A DNA stretch of 64,000 bases from Veillonella tobetsuensis (GTDB lineage Bacteria > Bacillota > Negativicutes > Veillonellales > Veillonellaceae), in assembly GCF_001078375.1 (NCBI RefSeq), contig NZ_BBXI01000016.1:62001-126000 (forward strand), written 5' to 3'. Shown here one piece after another: positions 16,498 through 26,240 of this stretch (positions within the stretch are counted from its first letter, which is position 1; each line of letters opens with the position of its first letter). Made by a program: the position numbers and the translations under genes. A model generated the notes under the pieces. It had not been told where the DNA came from, searched no databases, and was given only the letters and a program-made list of their open reading frames with translations.

Positions 16498-18204
16498 ATG
16501 GAGTCTATACAATCCTTATTGCAACAGGCTCATGCTTTATGGCGTCAGGGCAATGAGCAGGGTATGATCGAATATTTGGAAAAAGCGATTCATCTCTGTC
16601 GTTTAGAGCATGATGACAAAAAACTGATCGAGATTTTAAATGAATATAGTGGGTCTCTTCGTAATGTGGGCCGCTATGATGAAGCCATTGCCGCAATTAA
16701 CGAGTCTCTTCAAATTTTCGAAAAAAATAAAACCTATTCCCCTCAAACATATGCGACAATTTTAATTAATCTGGGGAATACATTTCGCGAAAAAAAATCA
16801 TATTTTGAAGCGGAAATGTATTTATTAAAAGCAAAAGAAATCTTTCAATCTATGGGAGATACTTCTTATGCGTATATCGGTTTACTTAATAACTTAGCAC
16901 TTTTATATCAAGATACTAATAATTACGATGCGGCCCATAAATTACAATTAGAGGCAGTTCATTTATTAGAATCTACAGAGTACCAGGTTCCCCTTGCTAT
17001 TAGCTATAACAATTTATATGAAATTAGCAAGCATATTAAAGAGCCTAGTGAATTATCTCCCGAAATTTATTTAGATAAAGCCGCCTATATATTGCAACGT
17101 GAGGTAGGCACTAGTCACCCTATGTATGCAGCTATATTAAACAACCGCGCCGATTATGAAATTAACCAACATCACTATGATGAAGCGCTTCAGTTATATC
17201 GCGAGGCATTACCTATCGTAAAACACAACTATGGTATAGAGAGCCAAGCCTATAAATCGGTACAACAGAATTTAGAATACGTAAAAGATTTAATCGAAAC
17301 ATTGCAACAAAGCTCTAAACCCTTTCGAAAGACAGGCCTTGAATTAGGCCGAGAGTTATCTCATTATGTGGCTCAAGATGTAGAGTTAAACTTACCAGAT
17401 ATAAGTCCATACATTTGCTTAGCTTTGGTAGGAACTGGTTCGGAATGTCTTGGCTATGATGATGCGGTCTCGGAAGATCATGATTTTACCAAACGTTGCC
17501 AGCTATTTTTACCTGATGACATTTATAAGTCTTATAAGGATAAGCTTATATCATACTTTACAAACTATAGCCAAGGTTTAGTACAACTAGAAAGCATTTC
17601 ACAATTTTATAAGCGTTACACATTATATCCAGAAGGACCTCAAAGTCCAGCTGAATATCGTCGTATACCACAAGATCTCTTATGTACAGCCACTAACGGA
17701 GAAGTATTTTTAGATAACCTAGGAACTTTCACAAATATACGACAAAGATTACTCACCTATTACCCAGAAGATATTAGACTTAGAAAAATCGCCTATGAAC
17801 TCAATCAACTGGCTCAGTCAGGTCAGTATAATCTACCACGTATGTTACAACGTGGTGATACTGTAGCAGCTCAACTGGCACTTTCTCAATTTGTCAATCA
17901 TTATATGTTAGCAGTTCATCTTCTAAATAAGTCTTATGCACCTTTTTACAAATGGATTTATCGACATACCTGTAACCTTCCTATACTAGGAAATACTGTA
18001 AAATATGGAATTCCAGATGTATTAAACTCATCGTTAAACGATACAAAGCATCACATTGATCATCTATGCAATGCACTTATTCAAGAACTTCAAAGCCATG
18101 CATTAAGCAATAGCTCTATCGATTTTTTAACATATCAAGCGAAAGAAGTTATGCAGCGTATTCAAGATCAAGCCCTTCGTACCGAGGACTCATGGGTAGA
18201 ATAG
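16498..18204 (+). CDS. TPR protein with C-terminal DUF4037 nucleotidyltransferase-like domain
   Basis: This protein has 568 residues from the ATG at 16498 (AGGAGG just upstream; the in-frame ATG at 16480 lies inside the previous gene). Residues 1-270 are tetratricopeptide repeats (GRYDEAIAAINESLQIF, NNYDAAHKLQLEAVHLLE, HHYDEALQLYREALPIV). Residues about 275-560 are a DUF4037 domain. Its core GTGSECLGYDDAVSEDHDF (about residues 312-330) has the GS...D-x-D pattern of the nucleotidyltransferase fold. DUF4037 is usually adjacent to DUF4125, as here. Substrate and target are unknown. Position beside a diverged BMC protein suggests a job linked to the microcompartment, perhaps modifying a protein or small molecule. 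Confidence 0.78.
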   Translation: MESIQSLLQQAHALWRQGNEQGMIEYLEKAIHLCRLEHDDKKLIEILNEYSGSLRNVGRYDEAIAAINESLQIFEKNKTYSPQTYATILINLGNTFREKKSYFEAEMYLLKAKEIFQSMGDTSYAYIGLLNNLALLYQDTNNYDAAHKLQLEAVHLLESTEYQVPLAISYNNLYEISKHIKEPSELSPEIYLDKAAYILQREVGTSHPMYAAILNNRADYEINQHHYDEALQLYREALPIVKHNYGIESQAYKSVQQNLEYVKDLIETLQQSSKPFRKTGLELGRELSHYVAQDVELNLPDISPYICLALVGTGSECLGYDDAVSEDHDFTKRCQLFLPDDIYKSYKDKLISYFTNYSQGLVQLESISQFYKRYTLYPEGPQSPAEYRRIPQDLLCTATNGEVFLDNLGTFTNIRQRLLTYYPEDIRLRKIAYELNQLAQSGQYNLPRMLQRGDTVAAQLALSQFVNHYMLAVHLLNKSYAPFYKWIYRHTCNLPILGNTVKYGIPDVLNSSLNDTKHHIDHLCNALIQELQSHALSNSSIDFLTYQAKEVMQRIQDQALRTEDSWVE

Positions 18205-18214
18205 GAGATATATT

Positions 18215-18787
18215 ATGAAAGATGATTTAATCATATCTATAATCCAACAAGAATGGCCTCTTTTTAATAAAACGCAAAATGTAGGACAGCGGTCATTCTG
18301 CCAAGATCAAATGGCTAATTTTATCGTATCCCGTCACGCTTATTGGTCTATGTACTCCACACCTGTCTTGCAATCCTACTTACATGACTTAGAAGTAGCG
18401 CGTATGAAAGGTCAAAACCTTATCACATACAAGTATGGATATATGATGGCCTACACTCATCCAGATGAGTTCTTAACAATACAGGATAAACTACCACCTA
18501 TTTCAACAGTCAAACAGTCATTGGTCACTGCGATAATGACAATATATATGAAATGGGAATTAGAAATACAAAAAGAAATGCCTGGTTTCGATACAACCCA
18601 CAGACCAATTGAAGCAGTAAATAATAGTCAAACTCATACCTCTGTAGAAACCTATATGACAGGAGAACTACAATCTTATTCAGAGTCAACTTTAGAAAAT
18701 ATCTTAGCTCATTTTTTACAATGCTCTAAAAATGCCATCAATCCTGTAAAAGGATATTTAAGTACCTTACACGCTCAAGTAAAATAA
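18215..18787 (+). CDS. DUF4125 family protein
   Basis: This 190-residue protein starts MKDDLIISIIQQEWPLF and contains QNVGQRSFCQDQMANFIV and a SRHAYWSMYSTPVLQSYL segment, followed by KYGYMMAYTHPDEF. This is the DUF4125 pattern, an alpha-helical family normally encoded right after DUF4037 proteins. It begins 10 bp after the TPR-DUF4037 stop with an AGGAGA site, so the two are co-translated. No catalytic motif is obvious. Inference: an obligate partner of the nucleotidyltransferase-like protein. Confidence 0.78.
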   Translation: MKDDLIISIIQQEWPLFNKTQNVGQRSFCQDQMANFIVSRHAYWSMYSTPVLQSYLHDLEVARMKGQNLITYKYGYMMAYTHPDEFLTIQDKLPPISTVKQSLVTAIMTIYMKWELEIQKEMPGFDTTHRPIEAVNNSQTHTSVETYMTGELQSYSESTLENILAHFLQCSKNAINPVKGYLSTLHAQVK

Positions 18788-18824
18788 AATATTTACCACC
18801 CCAATCTCCTCTCATAAATATAAG

Positions 18825-18875
18825 GAAAATAGGCTCTATCTTAGAACTAACTAAGATAGAGCCTATTTTCTTTTT
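18825..18875. terminator. Bidirectional terminator
   Basis: A perfect 20-bp stem (18825-18844 with 18851-18870, loop AACTAA) ends in a T-rich tract on the plus strand. It lies between the convergent DUF4125 gene and the M20 amidohydrolase gene and can serve both. Confidence 0.88.
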
Positions 18876-18885
18876 CACTATAATT

Positions 18886-20064
18886 CTATTTATTCTCCTT
18901 CAACCACTGCACAGCATATTCCGCATACACCGCTGATGCTGCAGATAGTACGCTATCGTCCATGGTGAATCGATTGTTATGGTGATCAAAGGTAGCGCCT
19001 ACCTCTGAATTTTGGATACCTATAAAGGCGAAGCATCCTGGCTTTTCTTGCAAATACCACGCAAAGTCTTCGCCCGGCATTACTTGACGCATCTTGGATA
19101 GCTTCTCTTTACCAAGGGTATCAATCACAACCCGTTCTGCTAATTCACTAGCTGCTGCATCATTAATCGTAGCCGGCACTTTTCGTTCGTAAATTAATTC
19201 AGCAGTAGCGCCATAGGCTTGTGCCGTATGTTCCACCACACGACGTATGGATTCTACATAGTATTCTTCTTGTTCAGGATCAAAAAAGCGAATGGTACCA
19301 CCCATTTGGGCTTCTCCAGGAATAACATTCCACTCGGACCCAGAGTGGATATTACCAATGGTAATCACGAGAGAATCAAGAGCACTAACATTGCGAGAGA
19401 CTACGGTTTGTAGGTTCATCACGATGGCACTGGCTACTACAATGGCATCAACCGCTTGATGCGGTTGTGCACCGTGGCCTTGTTTACCTTTCACATTGAT
19501 TGTAATTTTACTACTAGCCGCCATGCGAGGGCCAGCCTCAACGGAAATGAGACCTGCTGGTAAATCAATCCACACATGACCTCCAAAGATAGCATCGATT
19601 TTTTCAAACCAATTATCAAACTTCATGAAATCAGGAGCGCCCGCACCGGTTTCTTCGGCTGGTTGGAAGGCAAGGTATACGTCACCTTCGATACGGTCTT
19701 TCATAGCAGTAAGCATCTTAGCCGCACCGAGTAATATCGCCATATGTCCGTCATGACCACAGGCATGCATCTTGCCATCTACATCGGATTTAAAATCGAA
19801 TGTATTATGCTCTTGTACAGGCAACGCATCGATATCTGCACGAAGGGCAATCGCTTTACCAGGCTTAGCACCATGGATAATGCCGATGAGACCAGTTCCA
19901 CGTTCTTCATCTACATGAACCTCTACGCCCATGGACTCTAATTCTTTGGCTAGTGTTTTTGTTGTTTCAAATTCTTCATTACTGAGTTCTGGATGTTTAT
20001 GAAAATACCTACGCCAATCTTGTACATAGGTTTTATATTGTTCTATTAAATCGCGGCTATGCAT
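18886..20064 (-). CDS. M20 family amidohydrolase (IAL/ACY1-type)
   Basis: This 392-residue M20D metallopeptidase has the metal-site segments ACGHDGHMAILLGAA and QPAEETGAGAPDF, and GKQGHGAQPHQAVDAIVVAS in the dimerisation domain. It resembles N-acyl-amino-acid hydrolases, hippurate hydrolases and N-acetyl-diaminopimelate deacetylases. The start ATG at 20064 follows TAAGGAGG. It closes a group of arginine-synthesis genes on the same strand; a second M20 gene opens the group. Inference: one of them could deacetylate N-acetylornithine, but general aminoacylase activity fits equally well. Confidence 0.85.
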   Translation of the reverse strand: MHSRDLIEQYKTYVQDWRRYFHKHPELSNEEFETTKTLAKELESMGVEVHVDEERGTGLIGIIHGAKPGKAIALRADIDALPVQEHNTFDFKSDVDGKMHACGHDGHMAILLGAAKMLTAMKDRIEGDVYLAFQPAEETGAGAPDFMKFDNWFEKIDAIFGGHVWIDLPAGLISVEAGPRMAASSKITINVKGKQGHGAQPHQAVDAIVVASAIVMNLQTVVSRNVSALDSLVITIGNIHSGSEWNVIPGEAQMGGTIRFFDPEQEEYYVESIRRVVEHTAQAYGATAELIYERKVPATINDAAASELAERVVIDTLGKEKLSKMRQVMPGEDFAWYLQEKPGCFAFIGIQNSEVGATFDHHNNRFTMDDSVLSAASAVYAEYAVQWLKENK

Positions 20065-20148
20065 TGTGTCGCCTCCTTAGCTGTAAACACAGGGTAATCA
20101 AACAAATGGAAATCCCCATATTTTAGGGAATAACAGGGTAAATGTAAA

Positions 20149-20180
20149 AGAAAACGACAGGCAACGCCATGTCGTTTTCT
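20149..20180 (-). terminator. Rho-independent terminator
   Basis: A perfect 11-bp stem, AGAAAACGACA at 20149-20159 with 20170-20180, lies directly after the stop of the 60-residue gene on the minus strand. Confidence 0.75.
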
Positions 20181-20189
20181 TTATGTTTC

Positions 20190-20372
20190 TTATCGATTGC
20201 GCAAGAATGCTTGTACCCCTAAGGATACAACAGCTGTTACTACTGCTACGGCTGCTGTAATTTTTACAGTTGTGCAGAGTTCATCTTTTGTTGGTTTAGC
20301 CTTTGCTGCAATGTCTAATGTTTTAGCAACTGCTGGCACCAATACATCATTACGTAAGGATTCTGTATTCAT
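20190..20372 (-). CDS. Small single-span membrane protein
   Basis: This is a 60-residue hypothetical protein. Residues about 33-55 (VKITAAVAVVTAVVSLGVQA) form a likely membrane helix followed by a positive FLRNR end; the first 30 residues are soluble and helical. GGAGGAG precedes the start and a terminator follows the stop, so it looks like a real independent gene. No family recognised. Confidence 0.6.
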   Translation of the reverse strand: MNTESLRNDVLVPAVAKTLDIAAKAKPTKDELCTTVKITAAVAVVTAVVSLGVQAFLRNR

Positions 20373-20524
20373 AATTACTCCTCCAATATAGACTATTTAT
20401 TCTAGGTTATCACGAATAAAGTATAAAGTCTATATATTCATCGGACTTTTTCTATATATTTACAAATTTTCATGGTTGACTAAATTGATTTTATATATTG
20501 TAAAATCGATAGCTACTAACCGCT

Positions 20525-21724
20525 TTATTCACTAGCTAATTCCCCAATCACATCCGCTAAGATGGTAATTGCTGTTTCTAGTTGTTCTTGTGGAATATTA
20601 AGGGCTGGCAATAAACGAACCTTGTTTTTAGCAGATAAACATACTACGCCTTTTTCTAAACATTTAGCGATAACCTCTTTTGGATCAACTGTCGTTTCAA
20701 TACCAATCATGAGGCCCAAACCGCTCACACCAACTACGCCTATTTTACCTTCTAAGGCATGTTTTACATAGTCTCCTTTAGCTTTCACAGTCGCCAAGAA
20801 TTCTGGTGTCAACCGTTCGATGATAGTACATCCTGCAGCGGCACAGATTGGGTTCCCACCGAATGTGGTCGCATGAGCACCAGCAGTTAGAACGTATTGT
20901 GTTTTTTCATTGAACAAGGTTGCCCCCATAGGCAAACCACCAGCTAAGCCCTTAGCGGTAGATACGATATCTGGTTCGATACCAAATTGTTCGTATGCAT
21001 ACAAGCTACCTGTCCGGCCATTACCTGTTTGTACTTCGTCAATAAGCACGAGTTGATCGTGTTCATGTGCATATTTGGTAACAGCTTGAACGAATTCCTT
21101 ATCTAGAGGCATAACACCACCTTCACCTTGGATGGGTTCCATCATGATAGCGCATACCGCAGGATTAGCAAGGACTTTAAAAGCCGCATCAATATCATTA
21201 GCAGGCGTGTGAATAAAGCCTTCTGTGAACGGGAAGAAATGTTGATGGAATACGTCCTGCCCCGTAGCGGACAAGGTTGTTACCGTACGGCCATGAAAGC
21301 TGTTAACAAGGGTCACGATGACATTACGGCCCTCGCCATATTTGTCATGGCTATACTTCCGCGCTGCCTTGATAGAGCATTCGTTAGATTCTGCACCAGA
21401 GTTACAGAAAAACACCTTTTTCATGCCTGTTTTTTTACATAATAATTCTGCCAATTTAATTTGTGGTACCGAATAATAGAGATTAGAAATATGGTTCAAC
21501 GCATGGGTTTGTTCGATAACCGCTTTGGACCATTCATCGTCATCTACACCAAAGGCAGTAACGCCAATACCAGAACCAAGGTCAATATATTCCTTACCCT
21601 CTACATCCCACAACAAGGAGCCTTTACCTTTTTCAAAGCAAACATTAAAACGGCCATACGTATTGGCTATATATTCTTTATCTTGTTTTTCAAAATCTTG
21701 TGTCTTACTCATCATATCCTCCAA
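20525..21724 (-). CDS. argD: Acetylornithine aminotransferase
   Basis: This 399-residue class III PLP aminotransferase converts N-acetylglutamate semialdehyde to N-acetylornithine. Seen: GSGIGVTAFGVDD near the N-terminus, FCNSGAESNECSIKAARK, IDEVQTGNGRTG and the PLP-lysine region STAKGLAGGLPMGA. It follows argB with a 76-bp gap. Context with argC, argB and argF supports ArgD over other ornithine or GABA transaminases. Confidence 0.93.
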   Translation of the reverse strand: MEDMMSKTQDFEKQDKEYIANTYGRFNVCFEKGKGSLLWDVEGKEYIDLGSGIGVTAFGVDDDEWSKAVIEQTHALNHISNLYYSVPQIKLAELLCKKTGMKKVFFCNSGAESNECSIKAARKYSHDKYGEGRNVIVTLVNSFHGRTVTTLSATGQDVFHQHFFPFTEGFIHTPANDIDAAFKVLANPAVCAIMMEPIQGEGGVMPLDKEFVQAVTKYAHEHDQLVLIDEVQTGNGRTGSLYAYEQFGIEPDIVSTAKGLAGGLPMGATLFNEKTQYVLTAGAHATTFGGNPICAAAGCTIIERLTPEFLATVKAKGDYVKHALEGKIGVVGVSGLGLMIGIETTVDPKEVIAKCLEKGVVCLSAKNKVRLLPALNIPQEQLETAITILADVIGELASE

Positions 21725-21800
21725 ACGTACGGCCTATTGCCGTATATGTATCTACAATATACCGATAGCAATTGATGCTTACATCGTTATATTCACTATA

Positions 21801-22658
21801 TTACTTTACAAACATTGTACCAAGGCCTTCATCGGTTAATAATTCGATAAGGATTGCATGAGGTATTTCACCATTTATGATAAATACCTTTTGAGCCCCT
21901 GCGTTGATTGCCTCTAAGCAACAATCTACCTTTGGTATCATACCACCGGCGATGATGCCCTCAGCTTTTAATTGCTCTGCTTCAGCCATGGTGATTTTAG
22001 GAATCAGCGAATTTGGATCATGTATATCTCGCAATACGCCATCTATATTAGTCATAGCTACCATCGTTTCAGCTTGGAGAGCACCCGCAATTTTAGCGGC
22101 TGCCGTATCGGCATTGACATTATATACATTGCCCTCCGCATCACAACCGATGGATGAAATAACCGGAATATAGCCTTTGCTGATGACATCATCAATCACC
22201 TTTGGATCGATTGTATCCACTTCACCAACATAGCCAAGTTCCTCATTTTTCTTGTGAACTTGAATCATTTCACCGTCAACGCCACATAGGCCAACGGCAC
22301 GGCCACCAAAGCCGATAAGGTCTGCCACAAGGCCTTTATTGACCTTACCAGCTAGCACCATTTGTACTACATTCATCGTTTCTTTATCAGTAACGCGCAA
22401 TCCATTGTTGAATTTCGATTCAATGTTCATGGCCGCCAAGGTGCTATTAATATCTGGGCCGCCACCGTGGACAAGGACTACTTTCACCCCTACTAATTGT
22501 AATAGAAGCAAATCGTTCATAACGGATTTTTTGAGTTTCGGATCCGTCATAGCATTACCGCCATATTTTACGACTACGTATTTATCTGTATATTGTTTGA
22601 TATACGGTACGGCCGCCGTTAAAATATGCGCCCGCATCGCATTTGTTACAGTATTCAT
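21801..22658 (-). CDS. argB: Acetylglutamate kinase
   Basis: This amino-acid kinase phosphorylates N-acetylglutamate. Landmarks are KYVVVKYGGNAMTD, VLVHGGGPDINSTL, NADTAAAKIAGALQAE and GGMIPKVDCCLEAI. The true start is the ATG at 22658 (285 residues), which overlaps the argC stop as ATGA. A longer reading frame from 22706 would add 16 residues inside argC and lacks support. Translational coupling with argC is expected. Confidence 0.95.
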   Translation of the reverse strand: MNTVTNAMRAHILTAAVPYIKQYTDKYVVVKYGGNAMTDPKLKKSVMNDLLLLQLVGVKVVLVHGGGPDINSTLAAMNIESKFNNGLRVTDKETMNVVQMVLAGKVNKGLVADLIGFGGRAVGLCGVDGEMIQVHKKNEELGYVGEVDTIDPKVIDDVISKGYIPVISSIGCDAEGNVYNVNADTAAAKIAGALQAETMVAMTNIDGVLRDIHDPNSLIPKITMAEAEQLKAEGIIAGGMIPKVDCCLEAINAGAQKVFIINGEIPHAILIELLTDEGLGTMFVK

Positions 22659-23605
22659 AGTGAAAGCCCCGTTTCTTCTGGCAATCCAAGTGCAATATTC
22701 ATACATTGTACAGCTGCACCAGAAGCGCCTTTACCTAAATTATCAAAAATGGCGTGAACCACCATGCGTTCATCATTCCCTGTTACAGAGACGATCATCC
22801 CATCCATATTGCTAAGTTTGTTAGCATTTAAAAATGCTGCATTATCTTCTTTTACATTAAGAGGTGCTACCGTAACAACAGTGCTATCCTTGTAAAACTC
22901 TACTAAGGCCGCATGTACATCTTCGATGGTAACTGGTTTAGATAATAAACGTGTATGTAATCCAACGCTCACCTCCATGCCGCTATAGTAATCATCTACG
23001 ATAGGCATGAATATTGGCGCTTCTGTAAGGCCACATACATGGGTTACTTCTGGTAAATGTTTATGCTGTTGACCAAGGCCATATTGACGCGGTGCATAAA
23101 GAAAATAATCCTTTGGCTCCGATTCGTATTGACCGATCATCTTTTTACCACCTCCGCTATAACCGGTAAGGGATGTAATGGTGAAAGGATAATCTGCTGG
23201 AGCAATGCCAGCTTTCACAAGAGGGGCAATACAAGCAATCATACCGCTCGCATGACAGCCAGGGTTCGCAATATGTTGTTTTGTTTTAATATCGTTTTTG
23301 TAGCTTTCACCAAGCTCAGGAAATCCATAAGCCCAATCAGCAGCCGTTCTGAACGCTGTGGATGTATCGATGATTTTGCAAGGATAATTACCGATGGCAG
23401 CAACCACCTCTTTGGATGCCGCATCAGGCAAGCACAAGAACACGATATCCGCATCCTTTGCGATGCTAGCGATAACATCTATATTCTTACGGTCCTCATC
23501 GGAAATGGATAATAATGTAATATCCTTCCGATTCGACAGCCGTTCGTGAATTCTAAGTCCCGTAGTGCCCTCATGGCCTACGATAAATACTTTATAGGGA
23601 TTCAT
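22655..23605 (-). CDS. argC: N-acetyl-gamma-glutamyl-phosphate reductase
   Basis: This 316-residue NADPH enzyme makes N-acetylglutamate semialdehyde. Seen: an N-terminal nucleotide-binding stretch (VFIVGHEGTTGLRIHERL), the catalytic cysteine in NPGCHASGMIACIAPL, SGGGKKMIGQYESEP and HKHLPEVTHVCGL. Length suits the short ArgC type. It leads the argC-argB-argD run, with argF about 100 bp upstream on the same strand. Confidence 0.95.
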   Translation of the reverse strand: MNPYKVFIVGHEGTTGLRIHERLSNRKDITLLSISDEDRKNIDVIASIAKDADIVFLCLPDAASKEVVAAIGNYPCKIIDTSTAFRTAADWAYGFPELGESYKNDIKTKQHIANPGCHASGMIACIAPLVKAGIAPADYPFTITSLTGYSGGGKKMIGQYESEPKDYFLYAPRQYGLGQQHKHLPEVTHVCGLTEAPIFMPIVDDYYSGMEVSVGLHTRLLSKPVTIEDVHAALVEFYKDSTVVTVAPLNVKEDNAAFLNANKLSNMDGMIVSVTGNDERMVVHAIFDNLGKGASGAAVQCMNIALGLPEETGLSL

Positions 23606-23712
23606 ATTATACCTTCTTTACTTCTAACTGATGCAACCATTCATCGTGCATCATGATTTATCATTTTAGTCTCATCTGTTAGCAACTATGGTTCACTATA
23701 GATTACAGCCTA

Positions 23713-24723
23713 TTACTCCATTGGATAGTCGCCAAAGGTAGCAACCATAACTGCTTTTATAGTGTGCAAACGATTTTCTGCTTCCTCAAATGCCAAGGAG
23801 TTAGAACCTTCAAATACGTCCTCTGTTACTTCGATACCATTCATACCGAACCGTTCAAAAATATCTTTACCAACTTGTGTTTCTGTATTGTGGAATGCTG
23901 GTAAGCAGTGGCAGAATTTAGTATTCGGATTGCCTGTTAAAGCCATCATGTCCGCATTCACTTGGAATGGTTTAAATGTATTAATCCGTTCCTCCCACAT
24001 ATCGTAGGTATCACCCATCGTTACCCATACGCCGGTGTAGATAACATCAAGGCCTTTCACACCTTCTGCTACATTATCTGTGCATGTAATGGTAGCGCCT
24101 GTTTCCTTCGCTACCTTTAAACATTCTTCGTAGAATGGACCTGTTGGCCAGTATTGTTTAGGACCGATGAGACGAAAATCCATGCCCATTTTTACGGCAC
24201 CACTCATTAAGGCATTACACATATTGGATTGACCATGGCCTACATAGGCATAGGAAATTTCGTTTAATGGTTTGTCGATATGTTCTTGTAATGTAAGGAA
24301 ATTTGCCAATGTTTGTGTAGGATGATCCATATCTGTTAGGCCGTTCCATACAGGCACGCCGGAATATTGTTCCAATATGTCCACATCTTCTTGGTCAAAG
24401 CCACGGAATTCGATGGCATCATACATGGAACCAAGAACACGAGCTGTGTCCTTTAAGGATTCTTTTTTATTCATTTGAGAACCCGTAGGACCAAGGTATG
24501 TTGTATGAGCCCCTTGGTCGGCCGCACCGACTTCAAAGGCACAACGCGTTCTCGTAGAATCCTTTTCAAAGATGAGCACAAAATTTTTGCCTTCCATCGT
24601 CTTAATTTCTTTACCAGCTTTCTTATCCGCTTTTAATTTGGCGGCTAACCCTAAGTAGTATTTAATTTCTTCTGGTGTATAATCTAGTATGGTTTTAAAT
24701 GATTTATTATGTAAACTTTTCAT
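23713..24723 (-). CDS. argF: Ornithine carbamoyltransferase
   Basis: This 336-residue enzyme makes citrulline from ornithine and carbamoyl phosphate. The carbamoyl-phosphate loop [12 protein letters not shown], the [11 protein letters not shown] segment and the ornithine-site FCHCLPAFH are all intact. Its place next to argCBD argues for the biosynthetic ArgF rather than a catabolic ArcB, since arcA and arcC are absent here. Confidence 0.93.
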   Translation of the reverse strand: MKSLHNKSFKTILDYTPEEIKYYLGLAAKLKADKKAGKEIKTMEGKNFVLIFEKDSTRTRCAFEVGAADQGAHTTYLGPTGSQMNKKESLKDTARVLGSMYDAIEFRGFDQEDVDILEQYSGVPVWNGLTDMDHPTQTLANFLTLQEHIDKPLNEISYAYVGHGQSNMCNALMSGAVKMGMDFRLIGPKQYWPTGPFYEECLKVAKETGATITCTDNVAEGVKGLDVIYTGVWVTMGDTYDMWEERINTFKPFQVNADMMALTGNPNTKFCHCLPAFHNTETQVGKDIFERFGMNGIEVTEDVFEGSNSLAFEEAENRLHTIKAVMVATFGDYPME

Positions 24724-24825
24724 GATAACTCCTTCAATCTATACGGTGTATACGTAGGTATTTCTAATTTTAGTAATAATTTCTATATGTATTGCCATTT
24801 CAAATTGTATTATTCTCTGTGAAAG

Positions 24826-26013
24826 TTATTGTTTCGGTTGTAAATATTCTGCAGCTAGTGCCGCCATCATGGTAATACCTGATTCTAAGATACTTTCATC
24901 GATGGTAAAGCATGCATTATGAAGTGCAGGGTTCCCCTCAAAGCCAGTGCCCAACCAAAGGAATGCACCTTTTATATGTTGTAGGTATGCAGAAAAATCT
25001 TCTGCCGCCATAGACGGATGTTCTGGATGTACTACTGCGTCTTTACCGAGATATTTTTCTACAATAGATGTGGCATAATCAATAGCCTCTGGATTATTTG
25101 TAGTTGCCCCATGACCACGTTTATAGTCTAAGGAACTCTCTGTTTTGAACATTAGGTCTAAGGCTTGTAAGCTTTCACCTAAACGACGTTCAATATAGTC
25201 CCGTTTCTTTGGTTCATAGGTACGGCAAGTCCCCTCTAGGTACACGTCGCCACAGCCCACATTGTATCGGTCGCCACCGTTGATAACGCCGATGGTGCAC
25301 ACGAGATTTTCCATTGGATCTGTCTCACGAGCCACCATGGATTCTACATTAACAATCCAGTTCGCCGCAGCCACGATGGCATCGATACCATTGTGAGGTT
25401 CTGCGCCATGGGTAGATTTGCCTTGAATATGAACAAGGAAATGATCTGATGCCGCCATGAGATGACCTTTTTTGAGTCCTACCGTTCCTACAGGTAGTTG
25501 TGGCCATACATGGAGTCCATAGATTTCATCAACATCATTGAGGATACCACTATCTACAATGCCTTGAGCTCCGGGAAATAAAGCCTCCTCTTCAGAGGGT
25601 TGAAATACGAGCTTTACTGTGCCGTGCAATTGGTCCTTTATTGATTGCAAAATAGCAGCAGCACCAAGTAAAATCGCTATATGACTATCATGACCACAGG
25701 CGTGCATAACACCTTCATTTTGAGAGGCGAATGGTAATCCCGTAGCTTCATGGATTGGCAATGCATCAATATCGGCCCGTAACGCAATAACAGGGCCTGT
25801 ATGAGCGCCCTGTATTTCACCGATAACTGCATAATCTGAAACATCATTCACATAGGGAATTCCCAATTCTCCAAGAATCTTTTGAATGTATAAAGATGTT
25901 TCTTGTTCCTCTCCTGATAATTCTGGATGACTATGAATATGTCGACGCCATGCCACAACTTGTTCTAAATATTGTGAAGCATATTGTTTTATTAAGCTTT
26001 CTAATGTGTGCAT
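24826..26013 (-). CDS. M20 family amidohydrolase, second copy
   Basis: This M20D metallopeptidase is related to the one at 18886-20064, with HACGHDSHIAILLGAA, QPSEEEALFPGAQG and GKSTHGAEPHNGIDAIVAA. I chose ATG at 26013 (395 residues): AAAGGAG lies about eight bases upstream of it, whereas the ATG at 26019 is too close to that site and the reading frame from 26052 runs through it. It is the first gene upstream of argF on the same strand. Candidate activities are N-acetylornithine deacetylase or general aminoacylase. Confidence 0.85.
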   Translation of the reverse strand: MHTLESLIKQYASQYLEQVVAWRRHIHSHPELSGEEQETSLYIQKILGELGIPYVNDVSDYAVIGEIQGAHTGPVIALRADIDALPIHEATGLPFASQNEGVMHACGHDSHIAILLGAAAILQSIKDQLHGTVKLVFQPSEEEALFPGAQGIVDSGILNDVDEIYGLHVWPQLPVGTVGLKKGHLMAASDHFLVHIQGKSTHGAEPHNGIDAIVAAANWIVNVESMVARETDPMENLVCTIGVINGGDRYNVGCGDVYLEGTCRTYEPKKRDYIERRLGESLQALDLMFKTESSLDYKRGHGATTNNPEAIDYATSIVEKYLGKDAVVHPEHPSMAAEDFSAYLQHIKGAFLWLGTGFEGNPALHNACFTIDESILESGITMMAALAAEYLQPKQ

Positions 26014-26173
26014 GGCCATATCTCCTTTATGCTTTATGCATTTTATATGCATATTTTGTGTATATTTATAATCTATGTACGTATTATAATACTATCTACC
26101 ATTATATTCAAGTATTTATACATATTATTTGTATTTTTATTTATCATATTAAGCATTATTTTTTATCATACAA

Positions 26174-26238
26174 AAAAGACACCTCTAAATTATCTCTATC
26201 CAAGAAATTCTTGGCAGATTAATCAAAAGGTGTCTTTT
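26174..26238 (-). terminator. Nested stem-loop terminator
   Basis: An outer stem (AAAAGACACCT at 26174-26184 with 26228-26238) encloses an inner palindrome CCAAGAAATTCTTGG at about 26200-26214. It follows the stop of the broken metallophosphoesterase remnant on the minus strand. Confidence 0.65.
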
Positions 26239-26240
26239 CT

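Noticed and set aside
22659-22706. A 16-codon N-terminal extension of ArgB
   Set aside because: It would overlap argC by 50 bp; the ATGA overlap at 22655-22658 is the usual coupled arrangement.
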